Shown here: one piece after another, positions 33,291 to 41,095 of the stretch
Position numbering within the stretch: position 1 is the first letter of the stretch
Layout: every line of letters starts with the position of its first letter
Assembly (NCBI GenBank): GCA_963757605.1
Contig: CAVWSF010000001.1
Coordinates: forward strand, 682,001-746,000
Direction of reading: 5' to 3'
Length of the DNA stretch: 64,000 nt
From: JAICJC01 sp963757605
GTDB taxonomy: Bacteria > Actinomycetota > Thermoleophilia > Gaiellales > JAICJC01
Notes under the pieces: generated by a model
Seen by the model: the letters and a program-made list of their open reading frames with translations, nothing else
Told to the model about the DNA's origin: nothing
Database searches by the model: none
Program-made: the position numbers and the translations under genes

Positions 33291-34535
33291 GTGACCCGGC
33301 TCGCCATCTCAGGAGGGACGCCGGTGCGGTCCGCGCCGTATCCGGACTGGCCGTCGCTGGACGAGGCGGACGTCGAGGCGGTGACCGAGGTCCTGCGCGG
33401 CGGCCAGGTGGGCGGGTTCCCCGAGCCGGGCCCCAAGGCGGCCGAATTCGCGGCCGGGTTCGCGGCCTACCAGGGCGCCGCGCACGGCATCGTCATGGCC
33501 AACGGCACCGTCACGATGGAGGTGGCGCTGAAGGCGCTCGACGTCGGCTGGGGCGACGAGGTGATCGTCCCGGCGCTCACGTTCGCCGCAACCCCCTACG
33601 CCGCGATCGCCTCCGGCGCGCTGCCGGTCTTCGTCGACGTCGAGCCGGAGCGCTGGACGATCGACCCCGACCTCGTCGAGGCGGCGGTCACGCCGCGCAC
33701 GCGCGCGATCATGCCCGTCCACCTCGGCCAGCAGATGGCCGACATGGACCGGATCATGGAGATCGCGCGCAGGCACGACCTGTTCGTCGTCGAGGACTGC
33801 GCCCACGCCCACGGCCAGCGCTGGCGCGACCAGGGCGCCGGCTGCATCGGCGACTTCGGCTCGTTCAGCCACCAGTCGACCAAGATCCTGACCGCGGGCG
33901 AGGGCGGCACGCTCACCACGCAGGACGGGGCTCTCGCGCGTCGCGCGCACTCGCTGATCGACTGCGGCCGGCCCAAGGACGCGGCCGAGACCGAGTACAC
34001 GTTCGGCGCCAACTACCGGCTCGGCGAGCTGGCGTGCGCGCTGCTCGTGAACGGCCTGCGCCGCTTCCCGGCCCAGCAGGAGCTGCGGGCGCGCCTCGGC
34101 GAGCACTTCGAGAAGCTGGCGGCCGGCATCCCGGGTGTCACCATCAAGCGCCGCGACCCGCGCATCACGCGCTGGAGCTTCTACCGCTACATCTTCGAGA
34201 TCGACCCGGAGGCGTTCGCCGGCGCGTCGAACGAGCAGGTGGCCGAGGCGCTCGAGGCCGAGGGACTGCCGGCCGAGGTGCAGTACCCGCCGATGAGCCG
34301 CTACGACCTCTTCCAGCCCTCGCTCTCACGCCTGCCGGTGGCCGTCGAGTACGCCGACCGGCTCGACCCCGCGCAGATGAGCTTCCCGGTGGCCGAGGCG
34401 GCCGGCGAGCGCACCGCGGTCTACCTGAACGAGTGCATCTTCCGCTCGGACGAGGCCGGCGTCGAGCACGCGGTCGAGGCGATCGCGAAGGTGCAGCGGC
34501 TGGCGAGCGAGATTCCCGCGGTGGCGGCGGTGTAG
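33291..34535 (+). CDS. DegT/DnrJ/EryC1/StrS aminotransferase
   Basis: A 414-residue PLP sugar aminotransferase-type enzyme. Elements seen are ANGTVTMEVALKAL (phosphate site), VVEDCAHAHGQ (PLP-ring Asp) and the Schiff-base Lys198 in SFSHQSTKILTAGEGG. The family transaminates keto-sugars; a few members act as dehydratases. It is divergent from the ROK/ABC operon and shares its operator, so it probably handles an amino or keto form of the same sugar. GTG start with GAGG upstream. Confidence 0.87.
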   Translation: MTRLAISGGTPVRSAPYPDWPSLDEADVEAVTEVLRGGQVGGFPEPGPKAAEFAAGFAAYQGAAHGIVMANGTVTMEVALKALDVGWGDEVIVPALTFAATPYAAIASGALPVFVDVEPERWTIDPDLVEAAVTPRTRAIMPVHLGQQMADMDRIMEIARRHDLFVVEDCAHAHGQRWRDQGAGCIGDFGSFSHQSTKILTAGEGGTLTTQDGALARRAHSLIDCGRPKDAAETEYTFGANYRLGELACALLVNGLRRFPAQQELRARLGEHFEKLAAGIPGVTIKRRDPRITRWSFYRYIFEIDPEAFAGASNEQVAEALEAEGLPAEVQYPPMSRYDLFQPSLSRLPVAVEYADRLDPAQMSFPVAEAAGERTAVYLNECIFRSDEAGVEHAVEAIAKVQRLASEIPAVAAV

Positions 34536-34582
34536 CACACGGACGCGCACCGGTGCCCGGGCCGTACTGAGCCCGAGATGCC

Positions 34583-34759
34583 GTGCGCTCCACCTTGAGC
34601 ACAGTTGCCGCGGTGATGCTCGTTGCGGGCTGCACCGGCAGTTCGACTGCGAGAAGCACCGGCAGCCGGCCGGTCCACGTTGTCGACCGCCGCGTGATTG
34701 CGGTCGGCGACGGGGTGTACGACGTGCGTTCGGCGTCGTCGTGCTCTCCGTTGCGGTGA
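34583..34759 (+). CDS. Possible small lipoprotein (58 aa)
   Basis: A short GTG-started frame encoding MRSTLSTVAAVMLVAGCTGSS, a compact signal peptide with lipobox LVAGC. It is followed by about 35 residues ending in a Ser/Cys tail. The ribosome binding site is weak (GAG). It lies between the aminotransferase and the convergent toxin gene. It may be a genuine small lipoprotein or the remnant of a longer one. Confidence 0.35.
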   Translation: MRSTLSTVAAVMLVAGCTGSSTARSTGSRPVHVVDRRVIAVGDGVYDVRSASSCSPLR

Positions 34760-34771
34760 GCTAGAGAGCTC

Positions 34772-35089
34772 TTACGACTCGTCCAGCCCGAGCGCCACGG
34801 AGAGCGCCGCATCGAGACGGCGGATCAACTCCGGCCCAAGTGCACCGCGCTTCCGCGTCAACCGCTCGCGGCGCAACGTGTGGATGTTGTCGCAGTTCAC
34901 GACCGAATCGTGATCGAGGCCCGACTCCGCACCGATGGGCACCTCCGACGGAAGGCCGCGGATCGTGGACGTGACGATTGCGCACACGATGCCGGATAGA
35001 TGCGGGATCGCGACATCGCGGGTCAGGATCACGACCGGATGCGGGCCGGCGCCGGGCAACTCGGCGTCCCAGACGTCCCCGCGTTTCAG
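34772..35089 (-). CDS. MazF/PemK-like endoribonuclease toxin
   Basis: About 105 residues with the MazF fold pattern: KRGDVWDAELPGAGPHPVVILTRD, then VCAIVTSTIRG, LPSEVPIG and DSVVNCDNIHTL, closing with LGPELIRRLDAALSVALGL. The family cleaves mRNA. No ATG/GTG/TTG lies at the expected point; a CTG at 35089 overlapping the antitoxin stop (CTGA) gives the normal family length, while an ATG at 35152 would extend into the antitoxin gene. It is directly downstream of the ribbon-helix-helix gene. Confidence 0.8.
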   Translation of the reverse strand: MKRGDVWDAELPGAGPHPVVILTRDVAIPHLSGIVCAIVTSTIRGLPSEVPIGAESGLDHDSVVNCDNIHTLRRERLTRKRGALGPELIRRLDAALSVALGLDES

Positions 35090-35370
35090 TCGGCGGCTCC
35101 GGGCTGGTCGCGGAGGCCCTCGGCGATGAGCGTATCCGCCGCGCCCGCCCAAGCCTGCTCTCCCGCGTCGGCCGGAAACAGCCGCGACGAGTAGCCCCGC
35201 CGGTAGGCCTCGCCGATTGCGTGCTCGCGCGCCTCACGCCGGAGTCTGTCCAGCGCACAGCGCAGGACGTCCGACCGGCTGCCGACGTGAAGCTCGGCGG
35301 CGAGCCGGTCGATCTGTTCGAGCTCGGCATCGGACACCCTTACCACCACCTGTGCATTGCGCCGTGGCAT
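35086..35370 (-). CDS. Ribbon-helix-helix antitoxin
   Basis: A 94-residue protein starting with a basic beta-strand and RHH core (RRNAQVVVRVSDAELEQIDRLAAELHVGSRSDVLRCALDRLRRE), followed by a C-terminal toxin-neutralising tail. The ATG at 35370 is the predicted transcription start itself (see promoter at 35377). As in most type II systems the antitoxin precedes the toxin and probably represses the pair. Confidence 0.85.
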   Translation of the reverse strand: MPRRNAQVVVRVSDAELEQIDRLAAELHVGSRSDVLRCALDRLRREAREHAIGEAYRRGYSSRLFPADAGEQAWAGAADTLIAEGLRDQPGAAD

Positions 35371-35376
35371 GCACAA

Positions 35377-35405
35377 AGTATACGCTATCGAATTGCGCGC
35401 TGCAA
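35377..35405 (-). promoter_or_regulatory. Consensus promoter giving a leaderless antitoxin mRNA
   Basis: On the minus strand TTGCAG (35400-35405) and TATACT (35377-35382) are separated by exactly 17 bases. The A of the antitoxin ATG is 7 bases after the -10 box, where transcription should begin, so the message would lack a leader. There is no Shine-Dalgarno sequence, which agrees. Confidence 0.7.
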
Positions 35406-35421
35406 CCCGCTGCAACCCGCC

Positions 35422-36774
35422 CTAGGGAGCGCCCTCACCCTCCAGCCTCGCCAGCCCGCTCCCGATCCGCCGGGCGAGCCCCGGAACCGCGAGCACGATG
35501 CCGAGCCCCACCAGGAGCCACACCGCGACCAGCTGCCAGAAGTGGTTGTAGGGGTAGACCTGGTCGCTCACGTTGCGCCACAGCACGTAGAGCAGGAACG
35601 CGATCCCGACCCCCGAGATCGCCATCTCCCATGGCCGCTCCTGGCGGTCGAACGCAAAGAGCTTGATCGCTCCCACGTTCGTGACGACGTAGGCCACGAT
35701 CAGGCTGAGGACGCCGATCGTGCCGGGGTAGAAGAAGGCGTTCACGACGTTCGTGCCGTTGAGCCGCATCCCGACGATCGCCACGATCGCGATCGTCATG
35801 ACGACGACGAGGGCCGTCGCGGGCGCGCCCGTTCGCGGCGAGGACGTCCCCAGGCGGCTCGTCCCGAACCCGTCGCGGCCCATTGCGTAGAGGATGCGCG
35901 AGGCGCCGGTGGCCGTGCCGAGCGAGCTCGCGAACGCGCTCACCGCCGCGCCGAGGTTGATCGCGTCGCCCATCCAGGAGCCGACGTAGTTCGAGCCGAG
36001 GTCGCCGAGCGGCGAGGCCGAGCCGGCGAAGGCGGCGACGCCGGCGGCGTCCGTCCCGAACCCCCACGTCTGGGCCAGCATGCAGATGATGTAGAAGATG
36101 CCGGCGGCGAGCACGGCGTTTCGGATGGCCTTCGGGATCTCGCGCCGCGGGTTGTCGGTCTCCTCGCCGAGCGCGGCGGCGCCCTCGAAGCCGGCGAACG
36201 ACAGGAAGGCCAGCACGACGCCGAGGCCGAAGGCGCCGGTTCCGACCCCCTCCGGAAGCGAGAACGCGTCGCTCGAGATGTCGCCGTGGCCCGGAGGCGA
36301 GCCGCCGATCAGCTTGGCGAAGATGACGACGATCAGGATCACGATCAGCGTGACCGAGACGGCCTCCATCGAGAGCAGGGCGCGGGTCGTGACCCGGATG
36401 TCGCCGTAGGCGAGGAGGCCGATCAGCACCGCCGCCACGAGCGCGATCACGACCCACTCCGGGTCCGTCCAGATGCCGGTGCCGTCCAGGAAGTTGCCGA
36501 AGAAGAGCCCGATCTCGGAGGCCGATGCCGCCGTGAACGCCAGGTACGTGCCGAGCAGCGCCCAGCCCGCGAAGAACCCGGCCTGCGGGCCGAGCGTCGC
36601 GCCGCTGAAGGCATACACCGACCCGGCGTGCGCGTAGTGGGCCGAGAGCCGCACGAAGCCGTAGGAGACGAAAAAGACGCCGATCGTCGCCACGATGAAG
36701 AGCAGCGGCACCGCGCGGCCGACGTTCACGGCGACGCCGACGCCGTTCAGGGCCATGGCCGCCGTCGGCGCCAT
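35422..36774 (-). CDS. APC family amino-acid permease
   Basis: A transporter of at least 450 residues with about 12 helices; the mid-protein FAGFEGAAALGEETDNPRREIPKAI is the APC signature. The first ATG at 36774 begins inside TM1. Upstream the frame stays open and reads LRRELRFWETIALSIGI, the usual APC N-terminus, but with no ATG/GTG/TTG before the amidohydrolase stop. An unusual start codon is therefore likely, near 36820-36840. Paired with the acetamidase gene just upstream, it may import an amide or amino acid. Confidence 0.82.
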   Translation of the reverse strand: MAPTAAMALNGVGVAVNVGRAVPLLFIVATIGVFFVSYGFVRLSAHYAHAGSVYAFSGATLGPQAGFFAGWALLGTYLAFTAASASEIGLFFGNFLDGTGIWTDPEWVVIALVAAVLIGLLAYGDIRVTTRALLSMEAVSVTLIVILIVVIFAKLIGGSPPGHGDISSDAFSLPEGVGTGAFGLGVVLAFLSFAGFEGAAALGEETDNPRREIPKAIRNAVLAAGIFYIICMLAQTWGFGTDAAGVAAFAGSASPLGDLGSNYVGSWMGDAINLGAAVSAFASSLGTATGASRILYAMGRDGFGTSRLGTSSPRTGAPATALVVVMTIAIVAIVGMRLNGTNVVNAFFYPGTIGVLSLIVAYVVTNVGAIKLFAFDRQERPWEMAISGVGIAFLLYVLWRNVSDQVYPYNHFWQLVAVWLLVGLGIVLAVPGLARRIGSGLARLEGEGAP

Positions 36775-36845
36775 GATCCCGATCGAGAGCGCGATCGTCT
36801 CCCAGAAGCGCAGCTCGCGCCTGAGCCCGGATCCCTGCGGTGCGC

Positions 36846-37796
36846 TTACGACCGGCCCGCCAGGATCGACTCGGGCAGGAACATCCCGACCACCCAGTTG
36901 GGCACGTCAACCACCTCGTGGATGCGCAGGTCGCAGGCCACCGAGCAGAGCGCATAGGCCTCCTGCCGGTCGAGCCCGTAGCGCGACCCGAGGTGGCCGA
37001 TCATCGCGCGGGTGGCCTCGCGGGCGGCCTCCATCAGGTCGGGGCCGACGCCGGTCGTCACGTGGTGCGTCCCGCCCTCAGTGCGGGCCAGGTCGCCGGC
37101 CGCGAGGTGGTACTGCGGCGCCGCGATCGACATGTCGCGCCGCACCGACAGGCGCACCGTGATGTCCATGGGCGCCTCGACGGCCGTGCCGCACACCTCG
37201 CCGTCGCCCATCGCGGCATGCGTGTCGCCCACCGAGAAGAGCGCGCCCTCGACCCCGACGGGGAGGAAGAGCGTCGTCCCGGTGCGCAGGTGCTTCACGT
37301 CCATGTTCCCGCCCCAGACCGACGGCGGCACGACCGAGTGCTCGCCCGGCTCGGGCAGGGCGACGCCGATCGTGCCCGGGAACGGCTCGAACGGCAGCTC
37401 GACGCCCTCGGCGAACGCGACCCGGCGGGCGCCCTCCTCGACCTTCGAGATGCGAAGCCACGGGTCGGGGAACTCGTCGGCGAGAAGGCCGAAGCCGGGG
37501 ATGATGGCGGTCCAGCCCCAGTCGCGCGGGCGCAGCTCCAGGATCTCGACGGCCAGCGTGTCGCCGGGCTTCGCGCCCTTCACGAACACCGGGCCGGAAA
37601 CCGGGTTCACGTGCGAGAAGTCGAGCGCCGCGACCGCGGCGGTGCCGGAGTCGGGGGTGATCTGCTCGTCGGACGCGTCGCGGACGTGCAGCTCGACGTC
37701 GTCGCCGGAGTCGATCTCGACGACCGGAACGATCGCGTTGTCCCAGACGTAGTTGAACGCGTCCGCGCGCACGTCGTGGAGCGTCTGGCCTGCCAT
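36846..37796 (-). CDS. Acetamidase/formamidase family protein
   Basis: A 316-residue FmdA/AmdA amidohydrolase that hydrolyses short amides to the acid and ammonia. Family pieces include FSHVNPVSGPVFVKGAKPGD, WGGNMDVKHLRTGTTLFLPV and the acidic/His motif GDTHAAMGDGEVCGTAVE. ATG start behind AGGAGGGGC. The downstream permease on the same strand fits uptake of the amide or of a nitrogen source. Confidence 0.87.
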   Translation of the reverse strand: MAGQTLHDVRADAFNYVWDNAIVPVVEIDSGDDVELHVRDASDEQITPDSGTAAVAALDFSHVNPVSGPVFVKGAKPGDTLAVEILELRPRDWGWTAIIPGFGLLADEFPDPWLRISKVEEGARRVAFAEGVELPFEPFPGTIGVALPEPGEHSVVPPSVWGGNMDVKHLRTGTTLFLPVGVEGALFSVGDTHAAMGDGEVCGTAVEAPMDITVRLSVRRDMSIAAPQYHLAAGDLARTEGGTHHVTTGVGPDLMEAAREATRAMIGHLGSRYGLDRQEAYALCSVACDLRIHEVVDVPNWVVGMFLPESILAGRS

Positions 37797-37807
37797 AGGA
37801 GCCCCTC

Positions 37808-39754
37808 CTATTCGTCGATCTGTGGGACGGCGTTCTCCTCCCGGAGCTCATATTCCAGCACGAACTGGTCGAGCGCGGTGGTGACGTCGGCGCCGAGCGA
37901 GGGGTCGCGCGCGAGCCGGCGGATACGGTCGACGATCGCCTCCGGCGCGACGTACGGGCGAAGCGCCTCCGGGTCGAGCCGCAGTCTCCCGTGCGGGCCG
38001 CGGCTCGGGCCGCCGTCGCCGCGCACGCGCACCACGAACGCGGACACGATCCTTGCCAGCGTGTCGTCGCGCTGGATCGCGCCGGCCACCCAGCGCGGGC
38101 AGCCGTCGGCGTCCCACGCCCGCCACGCGGACAGGAGGGCGGGCAGGTCGGGCGAGGTGGCGAGCCGGCCGGAGTCGGCGTACTGGCGGATGCGGCCGAG
38201 CACCGCCGTCTCGAGCTGCTCCAGCTCGACGGCCGAGACCAGCCGGGCGTCCTCGGGCTCGAGCGGATCGGCGCCGTGGCGGCCATGCTCCTGGCCCAGC
38301 GCGACGGTGACCGCGGCCGCGGTCGCGATGCCGCCGGAGACCCCGCCGCGGAAGATCAGCTCGCGGCGCGCGGCCGGCGGGATCTGGCGTAGGAGCGCGA
38401 CGGCGAGGCCCACCGCGCTCTGGCGGTCGGGCAGGTCGTCGCCGGCGGCGAGCAGGCCGCCGACCGCGTTCGCGGCCCGCTCGGCATCGAGGGTCGGCAC
38501 CGAGTCGCGCAAGCGCTCGAGGAAGCCGGTCACGCGCGGTGCCCCGGAGGAGTCGCGCTCCGTTGCCAGGCGCAGGAGGAGCGCGGCGAACGCGGCCCGG
38601 TCGTCGAGGTGGGCCATGTGGGCGTCCATCTCGGCGTTCGAGACGGTCGTCTCGGGGACGACGAACTGGAAGTAGGCCTCGAAGAGCTCCGGGCTCGCCA
38701 CGTGCAGGCCCTGGCGCGTGTTGCCGGCCATGTCGCGGCTCACGACGGCGCCGGGGAAGTCCGGCACCACCGGGAAGAGGCGCAGCACGAGCGTCTGCGC
38801 GGCCTCGCGCACGCGGTCCGAGAGCTCGGCGGCCCACGCGTCGTGGAACTCGCGGGTCTCCGCCGCCGTCCCGGCGACCGCGACCGCCCGCGGTTCGCCG
38901 GCGAACGCGTTCGGGTGCCGGCGGATCGTGTCGTAGAGGTCGGGCAGGAACACACGCATCGCCTCGACGGCGATGAAGTCGACCGGGTTCAGCTCGCGGC
39001 ACACCGGCGGGTAGGTCAGGCCCAGCACGTTCATCAGCCGCACGACGTCCCGCGGCGTCTCGATCAGGCTCTCGATGCCGGGCGAGAAGATCTGGTCCCA
39101 GTGCTCGTCGGTCACGGCCGACGAGTGCGGGTTGGCGGCCATCAGGCCGCGAAGGTCGTCGAAGAGCATCTGCGGGAGCCCCTCGGGCAGCGGCAGGTCG
39201 AACGGCACCTGCACCACCCGCTCGAGGTCGGACTCGGCGAGCGTCGTTCGCTCGAGGACGAGCAGGTGGACGACGTACGGGAGGTCGGTCACCGCCGACA
39301 CGAGCCGGCCGATCTCCGCGGCCCGCTCCGGCGCGACGCGGTCGAGGTCGTCGATCACCACGACGTGGCGGGTCCGCTCCCGGCGCATGACCTCGGCCGC
39401 GGCGACGCGAACCGCCGCCGGGTCTCCCCCGGCCTCGACGCCGGGCGCGAGCACCGGCACGACCGCGGCCAGGTAGCGGGCGGCAATGTCGTCGCGGGCC
39501 GAGTACCGCCATGGGTTGAACTGGCTGACGACGGTATGCGGGACGTCCTCGAGGTGCCGGCGCACGAAGTTCGCGACCGACGTGCGCCCCGCCCCGCGGG
39601 GGCCGTGCAGTCCCATGACAAGGCCGTCCGTCGGCACCATCGCTCCGATCGCGTTGGCGATCAGGCGCGAGAAGCGGACGTATCCAAGGCGGTCGCCAAC
39701 CGGATCCTCGAGCGGCAGATCCGGCGACAGTGGCGCAGAGCCCGAGGTCGGCAT
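37808..39754 (-). CDS. KAP family P-loop NTPase with altered Walker A
   Basis: A 648-residue protein. The N-terminal NTPase shows GPRGAGRTS at residues 51-59, where the usual Walker A Lys is Arg57. The KAP-typical SQFNPWRYSARDD and Walker B HVVVIDDLDRV follow. The C-terminal half (about 330-648) is helical, with no motif I recognise. I see none of the transmembrane helices that many KAP proteins insert. KAP NTPases are linked to membrane-associated complexes and some to phage exclusion; here the neighbours give no clue. Confidence 0.75.
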   Translation of the reverse strand: MPTSGSAPLSPDLPLEDPVGDRLGYVRFSRLIANAIGAMVPTDGLVMGLHGPRGAGRTSVANFVRRHLEDVPHTVVSQFNPWRYSARDDIAARYLAAVVPVLAPGVEAGGDPAAVRVAAAEVMRRERTRHVVVIDDLDRVAPERAAEIGRLVSAVTDLPYVVHLLVLERTTLAESDLERVVQVPFDLPLPEGLPQMLFDDLRGLMAANPHSSAVTDEHWDQIFSPGIESLIETPRDVVRLMNVLGLTYPPVCRELNPVDFIAVEAMRVFLPDLYDTIRRHPNAFAGEPRAVAVAGTAAETREFHDAWAAELSDRVREAAQTLVLRLFPVVPDFPGAVVSRDMAGNTRQGLHVASPELFEAYFQFVVPETTVSNAEMDAHMAHLDDRAAFAALLLRLATERDSSGAPRVTGFLERLRDSVPTLDAERAANAVGGLLAAGDDLPDRQSAVGLAVALLRQIPPAARRELIFRGGVSGGIATAAAVTVALGQEHGRHGADPLEPEDARLVSAVELEQLETAVLGRIRQYADSGRLATSPDLPALLSAWRAWDADGCPRWVAGAIQRDDTLARIVSAFVVRVRGDGGPSRGPHGRLRLDPEALRPYVAPEAIVDRIRRLARDPSLGADVTTALDQFVLEYELREENAVPQIDE

Positions 39755-39771
39755 GGGCTCGATTCTAGTAA

Positions 39772-39798
39772 CGCGGGGGAACCCAGGGTTCCCCCGCG
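39772..39798 (-). terminator. Perfect hairpin between GH4 and KAP genes
   Basis: CGCGGGGGAACCC is followed, after one base, by its exact complement. The hairpin starts 2 bases after the GH4 stop on the minus strand and is followed by GTTACTAG. It should terminate the GH4 transcript before the KAP gene. Confidence 0.7.
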
Positions 39799-39799
39799 C

Positions 39800-41068
39800 T
39801 TAGGCATGGAAGCGCGGCAGGTGGCGGCGGTGGGCTTCGAGCAGCGCGTCCAGCATCGGCGCGGCCGTCTCGTAGCCGCCGGTGAGCGGGTTGGCCATGA
39901 GGGCGCGTAGGGCGTCGCCGCGGTCGCCGCTCAGGGCGGCGGCCACCGTCAGGCGCTCGTAGGCCTTCACCTGCTCGACCAGCCCGAGCATCTCGTCGGG
40001 CAGCGGCCGCTGCGCCAGCGGCTCGGCACCCGAGCGCGTGATCCGGCAGGGCACCTCGACGACGGCGCCGGCGTCGATGTTCGGGATCGCGCCGGCGTTT
40101 CGGACGTTCACGATCTGGACGTCGCCGCGGCTCAGGTGCAGCGACTCGACGAGCATCGCCGCCGCCTCGGAGTACCATGCGCCGCCGCGCTCCTCGAGCA
40201 GCTTCGGCTTCTCGCGCAGCTCCGGGTCGCGGTACATCTCGAGCAGCTCGCGCTCGATCTCGATGACCCGCTCGGCCCGGGTGCCCTCCCCGTCGTGCTC
40301 GGCGACCGTCTCGCGGGGGAAGTAGAAGTAGCGCAGGTAGTACGACGGGAGCGCGCGCAGCATGCGGACGACGTCGCCGGGCATGCCGACCTCCTCGCCG
40401 AGCTGGTCTCCGAAGACGTCGATGAGGCCGGGCAGCCGGTCCTCCCCGTCCACTGTGACCGACCGCTCCCAGGAGAGGTGGTTCAGGCCGACGTGCTCGA
40501 GCTCGACCCGTTCGGGCTCGACGCCAAGCCGGTCGGCGAACATGCGCTGGAAGCCGATCGGGATGTTGCAGAGGCCGACGGCGCGGTGGCCGTGGTCGAC
40601 GAGCGCCTGGGTCACGAGGCCCGCCGGGTTCGTGAAGTCGAGCAGCCACGCGCCGTCGGCGCCCAGCCGGGCGGTGTCGGCGGCGATGTCGAGCACGACG
40701 GGCACCGTCCGCAGCGCCTTGGCGAACCCGCCGGCGCCGGTCGTCTCCTGCCCGAGACAGCCGAAGCGGGGCGGGATCGTCTCGTCGAGCAGCCGCGCCT
40801 GTAGCCCGCCCACCCGGAGCTGGACGAGCACGAACCCGGCGCCCTCGACCGCCGCCTCCCGGTCGCCGGTCAGCTCGAGCCGGCCGGGGAAGCCGCGGGC
40901 CTCCATGATCCGGCGGGCCAGGCCGCCGACGATGTCGAGCCGATCGGCGTCGATGTCGTGCAGCCACAGCTCGGTCAGGCCCAGCCGCTCGGCCCGCGCC
41001 GCGAACCCCTCGATGAGCTCCGGGGTGTAGGTGCTGCCCGCTCCGATGACGGCGATCTTCAATTCCAC
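39800..41068 (-). CDS. Family 4 glycoside hydrolase (NAD/Mn-dependent)
   Basis: A 422-residue GH4 enzyme (6-phospho-glucosidase/alpha-galactosidase family) that cleaves by oxidation-elimination using NAD. The Rossmann motif GAGSTYTPELIEGF opens the protein; NPAGLVTQAL, the metal-site CNIPIGFQR and VGLNHLSW follow. GTG start. It is divergent from the SIS/kinase/ATPase operon across only 27 bp and likely shares the operator at 41108. Probably splits the imported (phospho)disaccharide. Confidence 0.88.
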   Translation of the reverse strand: MELKIAVIGAGSTYTPELIEGFAARAERLGLTELWLHDIDADRLDIVGGLARRIMEARGFPGRLELTGDREAAVEGAGFVLVQLRVGGLQARLLDETIPPRFGCLGQETTGAGGFAKALRTVPVVLDIAADTARLGADGAWLLDFTNPAGLVTQALVDHGHRAVGLCNIPIGFQRMFADRLGVEPERVELEHVGLNHLSWERSVTVDGEDRLPGLIDVFGDQLGEEVGMPGDVVRMLRALPSYYLRYFYFPRETVAEHDGEGTRAERVIEIERELLEMYRDPELREKPKLLEERGGAWYSEAAAMLVESLHLSRGDVQIVNVRNAGAIPNIDAGAVVEVPCRITRSGAEPLAQRPLPDEMLGLVEQVKAYERLTVAAALSGDRGDALRALMANPLTGGYETAAPMLDALLEAHRRHLPRFHA

Positions 41069-41095
41069 GGCCGCGCATTGTAATCTCCCGGAGGG

